Notes under the pieces: generated by a model
Database searches by the model: none
Told to the model about the DNA's origin: nothing
The model's input: the letters and a program-made list of their open reading frames with translations, nothing else
Translations under genes and position numbers: made by a program
NCBI RefSeq assembly: GCF_007858255.1
Contig: NZ_VFEU01000006.1
Coordinates: 248,001 to 312,000 of the forward strand
Length of the DNA: 64,000 bases
Reading direction: 5' to 3'
Source of the DNA: Pseudomonas rhodesiae
Lineage (GTDB): Bacteria; Pseudomonadota; Gammaproteobacteria; Pseudomonadales; Pseudomonadaceae
Shown here: piece by piece, positions 36,415 through 45,417 of the stretch
Position numbering within the stretch: position 1 is the first letter of the stretch
Layout: every line of letters begins with the position of its first letter

Positions 36415-37056
36415 CTAGCCGAACAGGCCGGCGGCGATGTTGATCGAAAACCCCAGGATCGCCGTGTTGAACAAGAAACCGATCAGCGATTGCCCCAACA
36501 CCACTTTGCGCATGCCTCGGGTCGCCACGCCCACGTCGGAGGTTTGCACGGCCACGCCGATGGTGAAGGAGAAGTACAGAAAGTCCCAGTAGTTGGGCGT
36601 GAGCAAGCCCTCGGCAAAGCGCAACGCCGGCTCCTTGCCGGTCCAGGTGTAATACAGGCGGGCGTAATGCACGCTGAAAATCACCCCGATCAGCAGCCAC
36701 GAACCAATCACCGTCAACCCGGTAAACCCGTAGTGCAGCAGGCGCTCCGAGGTGGCCAGGTCTTTGCTGCCCACCAGCTCGAACGTGATGGTGGCCAGAC
36801 TGGCGATGGCGGCGATGCACACCGTGAACAGCACCAGCCCGGCATTCTCGTCCTCTACCTCGGCGATGCGCTTGACGTCCTGGGCCTTGGCCCGGCTGGT
36901 CAACCACAGCATCAGCAGCAGGTAGGTCCAGACGCCGGCATTCCAGCCGATCAGAATTTTGCCGGTGACGGTTCCGGACGGCGCCAGGATACCCACCGCA
37001 AGGCCAAGGACGGCGGCGGCGGAGAGACGCGGATGGGTGCGGGCAAGGAAGGGCAT
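36415..37056 (-). CDS. DUF1345 inner-membrane protein
   Basis: From ATG 37056 the protein has 213 residues with about five to six membrane segments (for example [37 protein letters not shown] in part, [18 protein letters not shown]). The conserved region [20 protein letters not shown] marks the DUF1345 family of unknown function. A longer frame up to 37128 would read into the REP-like repeat and is rejected. It stands alone between the AraC gene and the RND operon. Confidence 0.85.
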   Translation of the reverse strand: MPFLARTHPRLSAAAVLGLAVGILAPSGTVTGKILIGWNAGVWTYLLLMLWLTSRAKAQDVKRIAEVEDENAGLVLFTVCIAAIASLATITFELVGSKDLATSERLLHYGFTGLTVIGSWLLIGVIFSVHYARLYYTWTGKEPALRFAEGLLTPNYWDFLYFSFTIGVAVQTSDVGVATRGMRKVVLGQSLIGFLFNTAILGFSINIAAGLFG

Positions 37057-37097
37057 GGCGCTCACGATTCGGGGGAATAGTGAGCAACATAGGTTGA

Positions 37098-37166
37098 GCA
37101 GCTGCAGGCTGCAAGCTTCAAGCGGCAAGTTGAAGCAAGGGTGCTCTGGCTGGCCGCTTGAAGCTG
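37098..37166. repeat. REP-like inverted repeat downstream of the RND operon
   Basis: AGCTTCAAGCGGC (37114-37126) and GCCGCTTGAAGCT (about 37153-37165) form a perfect 13-bp inverted repeat, preceded by GCTGCAGGCTGCAAG. This is the other common Pseudomonas intergenic palindrome. It abuts the stop codon of the RND permease gene and could act as its terminator. Confidence 0.75.
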
Positions 37167-37170
37167 ATAG

Positions 37171-40100
37171 TCAGCGACTGCGCTTGCGCACCAGCTTCAT
37201 GACCACCACAAAGAACACCGGTACAAACACCACCGCCAAGGTCGCAGTGATCATGCCGCCGATCACCCCTGTACCAATTGCCTGCTGGCTCGCCGAGCTG
37301 GCCCCGGTGGCAATCGCCAGCGGTACCACGCCGAGGATGAAGGCCAGCGAGGTCATGATGATCGGCCGCAACCGCAGGCGCGCGGCCTTGAGGGTGGCGT
37401 CGATCAGGTCTTCGCCCTGGTCATACAGGTCCTTGGCGAACTCGATGATCAGGATCGCGTTCTTCGCCGATAGGCCGATGATGGTGATCAGGCCCACCTT
37501 GAAAAACACATCGTTGGGCATGCCGCGCAAGCTCACCGCCAGTACCGCGCCGAGCACGCCCAGCGGCACGACCAGCAATACCGAGGTCGGGATCGACCAG
37601 CTTTCATACAGCGCCGCCAGGCACAGGAACACGATCAGCAGCGACAGCCCCAGCAGTATCGGCGCCTGTGAGCCGGACAGGCGTTCCTGCAGCGACAGGC
37701 CGGTCCATTCCTGGCCCAGGCCCGCCGGGAGTTGGCCGACCAGGCGCTGGATCTCGGTCATCGCTTCACCGGTGCTGTAGCCTGGCGCCGCCTCGCCGGA
37801 AATCGCAATGGCCGGGTAGCCGTTGTAGCGCGTCAACTGCGCCGGGCCTTGGGTCCATTTGGCCTGCACGAAGGCGGACAGTGGCACCATCTTGCCGGCG
37901 TCGTTGCGTACGTGGATCTTCAGCAGGTCCTCGACCTGGCTGCGCCGGTCGCCTTCGGCTTGCACCACTACGCGCTGCATGCGGCCTTGGTTGGGGAAGT
38001 CGTTGACATAGGCCGAGCCAATCGCCGACGACAGCACATTGCCCACCTCGGCGAAGGACACCCCCAGCGCGTTGGCTTGTTTGCGGTCGACTTCCAATTG
38101 CACCTGGGGCGCCTCGGCCAGGGCGCTTTCGCGCACATTGGCCAGGATCGGGCTTTTCTCCGCCAGGGCCAGCAGTTCGGTGCGCGCCGCCATCAATGCC
38201 GCATGGCCGACGCCGCCGCGATCCTGCAGGCGGAACTCGAAACCGCTGGAGGTGCCCAGGCCATCCACGGGCGGCGGCAGGACCGAGTAGGCAATCGCAT
38301 CTTTAAGCTCGCTGAACGCGCCATTGGCACGTTCGGCAATCGCGGCGGCGGCATCCTCGCTGCTGCGCTCCGACCAGTCCTTGAGCGTGGTAAACGCCAG
38401 CGCCGCGTTCTGCCCGGAACCGGAGAAACTGAAGCCCATGATCATGGTGGTATCGCCCACCCCCGGCTCGCCGGCGTTGTGCGCTTCGATCTGCTCGGCC
38501 ACCTGCACCGTACGGTTCTTGCTGGCGCCCGGCGGCAGTTGGATATCGGTGATGGTGTAACCCTGGTCTTCCACCGGCAGGAACGAGGAGGGCAGCCGCG
38601 TGAACAACAGCCCCAGGCCCACCAGCAGCACCAGATAGATCAGCAGGTAACGGCCGCTACGCTTGAGGGCGTAGGCCACCCAGCCGGTATAGCGCTCGGT
38701 GAGCCGCTCGAAACGCTGGTTGAACCAACCGAAGAAGCCGCCTTTGGCATGGTGCTCGCCCTTGGCGATTGGCTTGAGCAAAGTGGCGCACAGGGCCGGG
38801 GTCAACGTCAGGGCGAGGAACGCCGAGAACAGAATCGAGGTGGCCATCGACAGTGAAAACTGCTGATAGATCACCCCCACGGACCCGGCCATGAACGCCA
38901 TCGGCAGGAACACCGCCACCAGCACCAGGGTAATGCCGATGATCGCGCCGGTGATCTGCCCCATGGCCTTGCGCGTCGCTTCCTTGGGCGGTAGCCCCTC
39001 GGTGACCATGATCCGCTCGACGTTCTCCACCACCACGATGGCATCGTCCACCAGGATACCGATGGCCAGCACCATGCCGAACATAGTCAGCACGTTGATA
39101 GAGAAACCCAGCAGCAACATGGTGGCGAAGGTGCCCATCAGCGCAATCGGCACCACCAGGGTCGGGATCAGCGTGTAGCGCACGTTCTGCAGGAACAGGA
39201 ACATCACCGCGAACACCAGCGCCATGGCCTCCAGCAGGGTGTAGACCACCTTGGTGATCGAGACTTTGACGAAAGGCGAGGTGTCGTACGGGATCTTGTA
39301 TTCCACATTGGCCGGGAAATAGCGCGACAACTCGTCCATCTTCGCCCGCACCAGGGTCGCGGTGTTCAGCGCATTGGCGCCCGGTGACAGTTGCACACTC
39401 ACGGCGGTGGAGGGCTTGCCGTTCAGGCGCGTGGAGAACTGATATTCCTGGCTGCCGATTTCCACCCGCGCCACATCGCCGATGCGCACGGTGGAACCGT
39501 CCGGGTTGGCCTTGAGCACGATGTCGGCGAATTCCGCCGGGGTCGACAACTGGCCCTTGACCAGGATCGCGGCGGTGATTTCCTGGGTATTGGTGCCTGG
39601 CAAGTCACCGATGCTGCCGGCCGAGACCTGGGCGTTCTGTGCAGCAATGGCGGCATTCACGTCGGCCGGGGTGAGGTTGAAACCGATCAGCTTCTGCGGG
39701 TCGATCCAGATGCGCATGGCGCGCTCGGCCCCGTACAGCTGAGCCTTGCCCACCCCGTCCAGGCGCTTGAGTTCGTTCATCACGTTGCGCGCCAGGTAAT
39801 CGCTGAGCGCAACGTCATCAAGCTTGCCGTCGTTGGAAGTGAGGGTCACCAGCAGCAGGAAGCCCGCGGAGACTTTTTCCACCTGCAGGCCCTGCTGAGT
39901 CACGGCCTGGGGCAAACGCGGCTCCACGGCTTTGAGGCGGTTCTGCACATCCACCTGGGCCATCTCCGGGTTGGTGCCGGGTTGGAAGGTGGCCGTGATC
40001 GTCGCCGACCCCAGGCTGCTCTGGGACTCGAAATACAACAGATGATCGGCGCCGTTGAGTTCCTGCTCGATCAGGCTTACGACGCTCTCATCCAGTGTCT

Positions 40101-40263
40101 GCGCCGAGGCACCGGGGTACACCGCGTAAATCTCGACTTTCGGCGGCGCGACGTTGGGGTATTGCGCCACTGGCAACTGGGGGATGGCCAACAGGCCGGC
40201 CAGCAGAATGAACAGCGCTACCACCCAGGCGAAGATCGGGCGGTCGATAAAGAACTGCGGCAT
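37171..40263 (-). CDS. RND multidrug efflux permease (HAE-1 family, MexD/MexY-like)
   Basis: The 1,030-residue protein has 12 membrane segments and two large periplasmic loops. Family landmarks are PVAQYPNVAPP near the N-terminus, GILVDDAIVVVENVERIM in TM4 with the proton-relay Asp pair, the TM10 Lys in GLSAKNAILIIEFAKDL, and LRPIIMTSLAFILGVVPLA. It is proton-driven and extrudes amphiphilic compounds through a tripartite pump. The adaptor gene is 2 bp upstream. No outer-membrane channel gene is present, so it would borrow one such as an OprM homologue. Confidence 0.93.
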   Translation of the reverse strand: MPQFFIDRPIFAWVVALFILLAGLLAIPQLPVAQYPNVAPPKVEIYAVYPGASAQTLDESVVSLIEQELNGADHLLYFESQSSLGSATITATFQPGTNPEMAQVDVQNRLKAVEPRLPQAVTQQGLQVEKVSAGFLLLVTLTSNDGKLDDVALSDYLARNVMNELKRLDGVGKAQLYGAERAMRIWIDPQKLIGFNLTPADVNAAIAAQNAQVSAGSIGDLPGTNTQEITAAILVKGQLSTPAEFADIVLKANPDGSTVRIGDVARVEIGSQEYQFSTRLNGKPSTAVSVQLSPGANALNTATLVRAKMDELSRYFPANVEYKIPYDTSPFVKVSITKVVYTLLEAMALVFAVMFLFLQNVRYTLIPTLVVPIALMGTFATMLLLGFSINVLTMFGMVLAIGILVDDAIVVVENVERIMVTEGLPPKEATRKAMGQITGAIIGITLVLVAVFLPMAFMAGSVGVIYQQFSLSMATSILFSAFLALTLTPALCATLLKPIAKGEHHAKGGFFGWFNQRFERLTERYTGWVAYALKRSGRYLLIYLVLLVGLGLLFTRLPSSFLPVEDQGYTITDIQLPPGASKNRTVQVAEQIEAHNAGEPGVGDTTMIMGFSFSGSGQNAALAFTTLKDWSERSSEDAAAAIAERANGAFSELKDAIAYSVLPPPVDGLGTSSGFEFRLQDRGGVGHAALMAARTELLALAEKSPILANVRESALAEAPQVQLEVDRKQANALGVSFAEVGNVLSSAIGSAYVNDFPNQGRMQRVVVQAEGDRRSQVEDLLKIHVRNDAGKMVPLSAFVQAKWTQGPAQLTRYNGYPAIAISGEAAPGYSTGEAMTEIQRLVGQLPAGLGQEWTGLSLQERLSGSQAPILLGLSLLIVFLCLAALYESWSIPTSVLLVVPLGVLGAVLAVSLRGMPNDVFFKVGLITIIGLSAKNAILIIEFAKDLYDQGEDLIDATLKAARLRLRPIIMTSLAFILGVVPLAIATGASSASQQAIGTGVIGGMITATLAVVFVPVFFVVVMKLVRKRSR

Positions 40264-40265
40264 GC

Positions 40266-41420
40266 TCAGGAATCCTTGTTGGCCAGCTTGGCTGGGCTGT
40301 CGTCCACCTGGACTTTCTCACCGGGCCGCGCGTGTTGCAGGCCTTCCACGATGATGCGGTCACCGGGTTTGAGGCCATGGCTGACCACCCAGCGATCACC
40401 GATCACCGCGCCCAGCTCCACCGGTTGCTGGCTGACGGTCTGTTCGGCGTCCAGCAGTAGCACCATGGGGACGCCGGCGCTGTCGCGGGTGATGGCGCGC
40501 TGCGGCACGCTCAGGCCCTGGGTATCGACTGCCTGCTCCAGGCGTACGCGCACGAAGCTGCCGGGCAGCAGGTCGAGGTCCGGGTTGGGGAACTCGCTGC
40601 GCAGAACGATTTGCCCGGTGCCGGGGTCGACGCTGATTTCAGCGAACAGCAATTTGCCCGGCAGCGGGTAGAGGCTGCCGTCGTCCTGGATCAACGTGGC
40701 CTTGGCCTGGTCCTGGCCGACCTGCTTCAGGCTGCCGGCGCGGAAGGCGCGGCGCAGGTCGTTCAGCTCGCGGGTGGATTGGGTAAGGTCGGCGTGGATC
40801 GGGTCCAGTTGCTGGATGATCGCCAGCGGTGTGGCCTCGTTCTGGCCGACCAGGGCGCCTTCGGTGACCAACGCCCGGCCGATGCGCCCGGAAATCGGCG
40901 CGGTGACGGTGGCGTAGCCGAGGTTGAGCTTGGCGCGTTCAACGGCGGCTTTATTGGCGGCGACTTCGGCGTTGGTCTGGCGCACGGCGGCGCGGGCGTT
41001 GTCGTAGTCCTGGCCGCTGATGGCGTTGCCTTCCACCAACTGGCTGTAGCGTTGCTCTTGCAGGCGCGCCTGGAACGCGTTGGCCTCGGCCTTGCTCAGG
41101 TTGGCCTTGGCGCTGTCCAGATCGGCCTTGAAGGGGGCCGGGTCGATGCGAAACAACACGTCGCCCTGTTTGACGTCATGGCCTTCCTTGAACACCCGCT
41201 GCAGCACCACGCCGGCTACCCGCGCGCGCACTTCGGCAATGCGTGGCGCGGCGATGCGCCCGCTCAATTCGCTGCTGATGGACAGGGGCTTGGCTTGCAA
41301 GGTCTCGATGCGAACCTTGGCCAGCGGCATTTCCGGCGCTTCGACGGCCGACTGGTCACAGGCACTCAGTGCCAGCGTCAGGGCCAGCAGGCAAAACGGC
41401 GCAAACAGATTCTTCGACAT
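40266..41420 (-). CDS. RND efflux periplasmic adaptor (membrane fusion) lipoprotein
   Basis: From ATG 41420 the protein has 384 residues. A lipoprotein signal with lipobox LSAC (Cys21) is followed by the adaptor domains: lipoyl strands (GRIAAPRIAEVRARVAGVV), an alpha-helical hairpin (about 95-165, ADLDSAKANLSKAEANAFQ), a returning lipoyl half (APISGRIGRALVTEGALVG) and a beta-barrel. It links the inner-membrane pump to the outer-membrane channel. The longer frame to 41573 overlaps the divergent control region and is rejected. Confidence 0.92.
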   Translation of the reverse strand: MSKNLFAPFCLLALTLALSACDQSAVEAPEMPLAKVRIETLQAKPLSISSELSGRIAAPRIAEVRARVAGVVLQRVFKEGHDVKQGDVLFRIDPAPFKADLDSAKANLSKAEANAFQARLQEQRYSQLVEGNAISGQDYDNARAAVRQTNAEVAANKAAVERAKLNLGYATVTAPISGRIGRALVTEGALVGQNEATPLAIIQQLDPIHADLTQSTRELNDLRRAFRAGSLKQVGQDQAKATLIQDDGSLYPLPGKLLFAEISVDPGTGQIVLRSEFPNPDLDLLPGSFVRVRLEQAVDTQGLSVPQRAITRDSAGVPMVLLLDAEQTVSQQPVELGAVIGDRWVVSHGLKPGDRIIVEGLQHARPGEKVQVDDSPAKLANKDS

Positions 41421-41570
41421 GCTCTTATCCCAATAATGACTGGCGCATCCTAAAGTCACCGGCGCCTCGGTGCTGTGAAGCTGTGTAGCAGGTGTGTGAA
41501 GAAATGTAAGGTGCGGCGCGCGAGGCACCGAGGGCGTATATCCTTGCACAATCTTGCAACACTCAGTATC

Positions 41571-41604
41571 CAATGCCGGAGGGCGTTTGCACCCTCCGGC
41601 ATTG
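41571..41604. promoter_or_regulatory. Perfect hairpin in the leader region of the two-component operon
   Basis: CAATGCCGGAGGG (41571-41583) pairs perfectly with its complement at 41592-41604 across an 8-nt loop, extended by one more C-G pair outside. It lies 44 bp upstream of the response-regulator start in the divergent spacer with the efflux operon. No T-run follows, so it is not a standard terminator. It could be a protein-binding palindrome or a leader-RNA element. Confidence 0.6.
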
Positions 41605-41647
41605 GGTGTGTGTACGACACATCACTGTATTTTCTGGAAACACCTTC

Positions 41648-42349
41648 ATGCCCAACATCCTCCTGGTCGAAGACGACGCCGCGCTCTCCGAGCTGATTGC
41701 CAGCTACCTGGAGCGCAACGGCTACCACGTCAACGTGCTCAGTCGTGGCGATCTGGTGCAGGAACGCGCGCGCCGTGATCCCCCGGACCTGGTAATCCTC
41801 GACCTGATGCTGCCCGGGCTTGATGGCCTGCAGGTGTGCCGCCTGCTGCGCGCCGACTCGGCCTGTCTGCCGATCCTGATGCTCACCGCCCGCGACGACA
41901 GCCACGATCAGGTACTTGGCCTGGAAATGGGCGCCGATGACTACGTCACCAAACCCTGCGAACCCCGCGTGCTGCTGGCACGGGTGCGCACCTTGCTGCG
42001 CCGCAGCAGTTTGTCCGAACCCCAGGTGGCCAACGATCAGATCCTGATGGGCAACCTGTGCATCGACCTGTCGGAGCGCACCGTGACCTGGCGCGACCAG
42101 GCCGTGGAGCTGTCCAGCGGCGAATACAACCTGCTGGTGGTGCTGGCGCGGCACGCCGGCGAAGTGCTCAGTCGCGACCAGATCCTGCAACGCCTGCGCG
42201 GTATCGAGTTCAACGGCACCGATCGCTCGGTGGACGTGGCCATCTCCAAGCTGCGGCGCAAGTTCGACGACCATGCCGGCGAAGCGCGCAAGATCAAAAC
42301 GGTATGGGGCAAGGGTTACTTGTTCAGCCGTTCCGAGTGGGAATGCTGA
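41648..42349 (+). CDS. OmpR/PhoB-family response regulator
   Basis: From ATG 41648 the protein has 233 residues. The receiver domain has the acidic pair VEDD (8-10), phospho-acceptor D52 in LVILDLMLPG, and the conserved Lys in ADDYVTKP. The C-terminal winged helix reads LSSGEYNLLVVLARHAGEVL, then DRSVDVAISKLRRK and KTVWGKGYLF. It is 3 bp upstream of its histidine kinase gene and divergent from the RND efflux genes, so control of that pump (as in AdeRS or ParRS systems) is likely but inferred. Confidence 0.93.
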   Translation: MPNILLVEDDAALSELIASYLERNGYHVNVLSRGDLVQERARRDPPDLVILDLMLPGLDGLQVCRLLRADSACLPILMLTARDDSHDQVLGLEMGADDYVTKPCEPRVLLARVRTLLRRSSLSEPQVANDQILMGNLCIDLSERTVTWRDQAVELSSGEYNLLVVLARHAGEVLSRDQILQRLRGIEFNGTDRSVDVAISKLRRKFDDHAGEARKIKTVWGKGYLFSRSEWEC

Positions 42350-42352
42350 CCC

Positions 42353-43657
42353 ATGCTGCGCGTGCTGATTCGCCTCTTTCTGATCACTATCGTCACCTAT
42401 AGCGCCGCGATCTACCTGATTCCCAAGCTGGTGATCCAACTGTTCGAACACCGCTACCTGAATTACAACATCGAGCAGACCCGCGGCCAGCAACACCTGA
42501 TCGTCAAGCAATACCAGCGCGCGCCGGTGGAGCGCTGGTCCCAGGTAACCGAGCAACTGGGGCGGGAGTTCGCGCCGCTGCATGTGCAACTGCTGCTGCG
42601 TCAGGATGCCAGTTATACCCTCGAAGAAGCGCGCTTGCTGGAGCAGGGCAAACCGGTGGTGCGCCTGGGCGAGTGGGGCTGGATGGAAGAAATCAGCTCG
42701 CCGATCAACGATCAGTTTGTGGTCAAGCTGACCATCCCGCCGGACCCGCTGGACATGAACTTGCTGTACTGGGCCATCAACGTGCTGATTGTCGCCGCGC
42801 TGCTGGTGTGCCTGCTGACCTGGCTGCGGCCGCACTGGCGCGACCTTGAGCGCTTGAAAAGCACCGCCGCGCAGTTGGGCCAGGGCAATCTGACGGAGCG
42901 CACGGGAATCTCGGCCCGCTCCAGTATCGGCAGCCTGGCCGCGGTGTTCGACACCATGGCCGACGACATCGAGCACCTGCTCAACCAGCAGCGCGACCTG
43001 CTCAACGCGGTCTCCCATGAACTGCGCACCCCCCTCACGCGTCTGGACTTCGGCCTGGCCCTGGCACTGTCCGAAGACCTGCCCCAGGCCAGCCGCGAAC
43101 GTCTGCAGGGCCTGGTAGCGCACATCCGCGAGCTGGACGAGTTGGTGCTGGAGTTGTTGTCTTACAGCCGTTTGCAGAACCCGTCGCAACTGCCGGAGCG
43201 GGTGGACGTGGTGCTCGATGAATTTATCGACAGCGTGCTAGGCAGCGTCGATGACGAACTGGAAAACCCCGAGATCGTCATCGATGTGGCGCTCGATTGT
43301 ACCGTCGAGCGCTTCAGTCTCGACCCACGCCTCACCGCCCGCGCGTTGCAGAACCTGCTGCGCAACGCCACGCGCTACTGCGAAAAACGCATCCAGGTGG
43401 GCGTCAAGGTATGCCCCAAGGGCTGTGAGATCTGGGTAGACGATGACGGCATCGGCATTCCGCTGGAGCAGCGCGAGCGCATCTTCGAACCCTTCTACCG
43501 TCTCGACCGCAGCCGCGACCGTGCCACTGGCGGCTTTGGTCTGGGCCTGGCGATCAGCCGGCGTGCGCTGGAGGCTCAGGGCGGGACGTTGACCGCCCAG
43601 GCTTCACCGCTGGGCGGCGCGCGGTTTCGGGTGTGGTTGCCCAGCAGCGCGAGCTGA
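42353..43657 (+). CDS. Sensor histidine kinase, RstB-like
   Basis: The 434-residue protein has TM1 at about 8-28, a periplasmic sensor of about 100 residues, TM2 at about 138-158, a HAMP region, the H-box with phospho-accepting H222 (AVSHELRTPLTRLD), the N-box (LQNLLRNATRYC), G1 (DDDGIGIP) and G2 (GGFGLGLAISRRA). It phosphorylates the upstream response regulator. The signal is unknown; cationic or membrane-active compounds would fit the divergent efflux pump. Confidence 0.92.
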   Translation: MLRVLIRLFLITIVTYSAAIYLIPKLVIQLFEHRYLNYNIEQTRGQQHLIVKQYQRAPVERWSQVTEQLGREFAPLHVQLLLRQDASYTLEEARLLEQGKPVVRLGEWGWMEEISSPINDQFVVKLTIPPDPLDMNLLYWAINVLIVAALLVCLLTWLRPHWRDLERLKSTAAQLGQGNLTERTGISARSSIGSLAAVFDTMADDIEHLLNQQRDLLNAVSHELRTPLTRLDFGLALALSEDLPQASRERLQGLVAHIRELDELVLELLSYSRLQNPSQLPERVDVVLDEFIDSVLGSVDDELENPEIVIDVALDCTVERFSLDPRLTARALQNLLRNATRYCEKRIQVGVKVCPKGCEIWVDDDGIGIPLEQRERIFEPFYRLDRSRDRATGGFGLGLAISRRALEAQGGTLTAQASPLGGARFRVWLPSSAS

Positions 43658-43723
43658 TCGGCCTGCAAGCAGGCGGGCAAAAGAGCATACTGTGGCCCCG
43701 TTTTACCCGAGGAGAGATTGACC

Positions 43724-44494
43724 ATGACCGCCGTTCACGCGTCTGCTCAACTAGGTTTCTCAACCCAGGCCGCCACTTACGCCCAGGGGCGGCCAGATTA
43801 CCCCCGCCAGCTCACGGGCTGGCTCAGCGAGACGCTGGGGGTTACCGGCCAGTCGACGGTGGTCGACCTAGGCGCCGGCACCGGCAAGTTCACCCGCTTG
43901 CTCAGTAGCCTGGCGCCGACGCTTATCGCCGTGGAACCCGTGGCGCAGATGGGCGAGCAACTGCTCAAGGCATTGCCCGGTGTACGTCTGGTTTCCGGTA
44001 CCGCCGACGCCATGCCCCTGGACACGGCGAGTGCCGACGTCGTCGTGTGCGCGCAGGCCTTCCACTGGTTCGCCACACAGCCGGCATTGGCGCAAATTCA
44101 CCGTGTACTCAAGCCCGATGGGCGCCTGGGCCTGGTGTGGAATGTGCGCGACGAGTCGGTGGACTGGGTGGCGGCGATCACCGAGATCATCACGCCTTAT
44201 GAAGGCGATACCCCACGGTTCCATACGGGCCATTGGCGTGATGCCTTTCGCGGCGAGTATTTTTCCATGCCCGAACTGACCTGTTTTGCCTACCAGCACG
44301 TAGGCAGCCCCCAGGAAGTGATCATTGATCGCTTCCTCTCGGTGAGTTTCATTGCGGCGCTGCCGGACACGCAAAAGGCCAGCGTCACCGCGCAACTGCG
44401 CACCCTGATCGACACCCATCCCGAACTGCGCGGGCGTGAGACCGTAGCGTTTCCTTACCAGACACAGGCTTACGTGTGTCACCGGCTGGCGTAA
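43724..44494 (+). CDS. Class I SAM-dependent methyltransferase
   Basis: From ATG 43724 (GGAGAG site) the protein has 256 residues. Motif I is VVDLGAGTGKFT, followed by an acidic strand end (LIAVEPVAQM) and the post-motif LPLD/ADVVVCAQAFHWF, with IHRVLKPDGRLGLVWN after it. The pattern resembles the small-molecule (UbiE/biotin-type) Methyltransf_11 group. A TTG two codons upstream is possible but less likely. It follows the kinase gene by 66 bp in the same direction, so it could be part of that transcript. The substrate is unknown. Confidence 0.88.
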   Translation: MTAVHASAQLGFSTQAATYAQGRPDYPRQLTGWLSETLGVTGQSTVVDLGAGTGKFTRLLSSLAPTLIAVEPVAQMGEQLLKALPGVRLVSGTADAMPLDTASADVVVCAQAFHWFATQPALAQIHRVLKPDGRLGLVWNVRDESVDWVAAITEIITPYEGDTPRFHTGHWRDAFRGEYFSMPELTCFAYQHVGSPQEVIIDRFLSVSFIAALPDTQKASVTAQLRTLIDTHPELRGRETVAFPYQTQAYVCHRLA

Positions 44495-44586
44495 AAGGCA
44501 TAAAGTCAGATCATATTGGTATAAGTGGTTATAAGAAAAATCGCTATCCTGCGGCCAGTAATTTATATGGCCGCAGGTAGCTGTTA

Positions 44587-45372
44587 ATGGAAGTGGGTAA
44601 CTTTGGTTTTGTCATTGCCGGCCTGATCGTGGGTTTTATCGTCGGTATGACCGGCGTCGGCGGCGGTTCTTTGATGACGCCGATCTTGTTGTGGTTCGGT
44701 ATCAACCCGGCCACGGCCGTAGGCACCGACCTGCTGTACGCCGCTATCACCAAGTCCGGCGGCGTGCTGGTGCACAGTAAGAACAAGAACATCGACTGGA
44801 CCATCACCGGCTGGCTCACCCTCGGCAGTGTGCCCGCCGTGCTCCTGACCCTGTGGTTCCTGGCCACTTTGCACACCGACCCCAGCGCAATGAACGCGGT
44901 GATCAAGCAGGCCCTCGGCGTGGTGCTGCTGTTGACGGCTTTGGCGATTCTGTTCAAGAAAACCCTGTTGGCTTTCGCCCAGCGTCATGCCGGCGACAGC
45001 TACCACATGAACCCGCGCAACCTGAACGCCTTGACCGTGCTTACCGGAGCGATCCTCGGCACAATGGTCGCCCTGACCTCCATTGGCGCCGGCGCCCTGG
45101 GCACCGTGGCGCTGTTTATCCTCTATCCGTTCCTGGCCACGCGCCGGCTGGTGGGCACCGAAATCGCCCACGCCGTGCCGCTGACCCTGGTGGCGGGCCT
45201 GGGCCATGCCGGTATGGGCAATATGGACTGGCACCTGCTGGGCTTTCTGCTGATGGGCTCGCTGCCGGGGATCTACATCGGCAGCCATATGACCGGCAAG
45301 ATCCCGGACGGTGTATTGCGCCCGTGCCTGGCGGTTATGTTGATGGCCGTCGGTTACAAATTGGCGTTCTGA
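44587..45372 (+). CDS. TauE/SafE-family sulfite or organosulfur-anion exporter
   Basis: The 261-residue protein has about eight membrane segments. Each half begins with the family motif: GLIVGFIVGMTGVGGGSLMTP (in part) and GAILGTMVALTSIGAGALGTV (in part). TauE/SafE proteins move sulfite, sulfoacetate or related anions. The upstream spacer contains AT-rich TATAAG-type repeats (44518-44537) that could bind a CysB-type regulator. It lies next to the sfn sulfur-scavenging genes, which supports a sulfur role. Confidence 0.88.
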   Translation: MEVGNFGFVIAGLIVGFIVGMTGVGGGSLMTPILLWFGINPATAVGTDLLYAAITKSGGVLVHSKNKNIDWTITGWLTLGSVPAVLLTLWFLATLHTDPSAMNAVIKQALGVVLLLTALAILFKKTLLAFAQRHAGDSYHMNPRNLNALTVLTGAILGTMVALTSIGAGALGTVALFILYPFLATRRLVGTEIAHAVPLTLVAGLGHAGMGNMDWHLLGFLLMGSLPGIYIGSHMTGKIPDGVLRPCLAVMLMAVGYKLAF

Positions 45373-45398
45373 GGTGGGAGGGGCAAGCGCCTCCCACA
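45373..45398. repeat. REP element between TauE and sfnB genes
   Basis: GTGGGAGG (45374-45381) and CCTCCCAC (45390-45397) form an 8-bp stem right after the TauE stop codon, between convergent genes. It probably serves as a terminator. Confidence 0.75.
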
Positions 45399-45417
45399 GG
45401 GTTCGGCCCATTCTGTT

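Noticed and set aside
41456..43189. 577-codon open frame on the - strand opposite the two-component genes
   Set aside because: It is antisense to an obvious response regulator and kinase, has low-complexity Gln/His/Val composition and no ribosome site.
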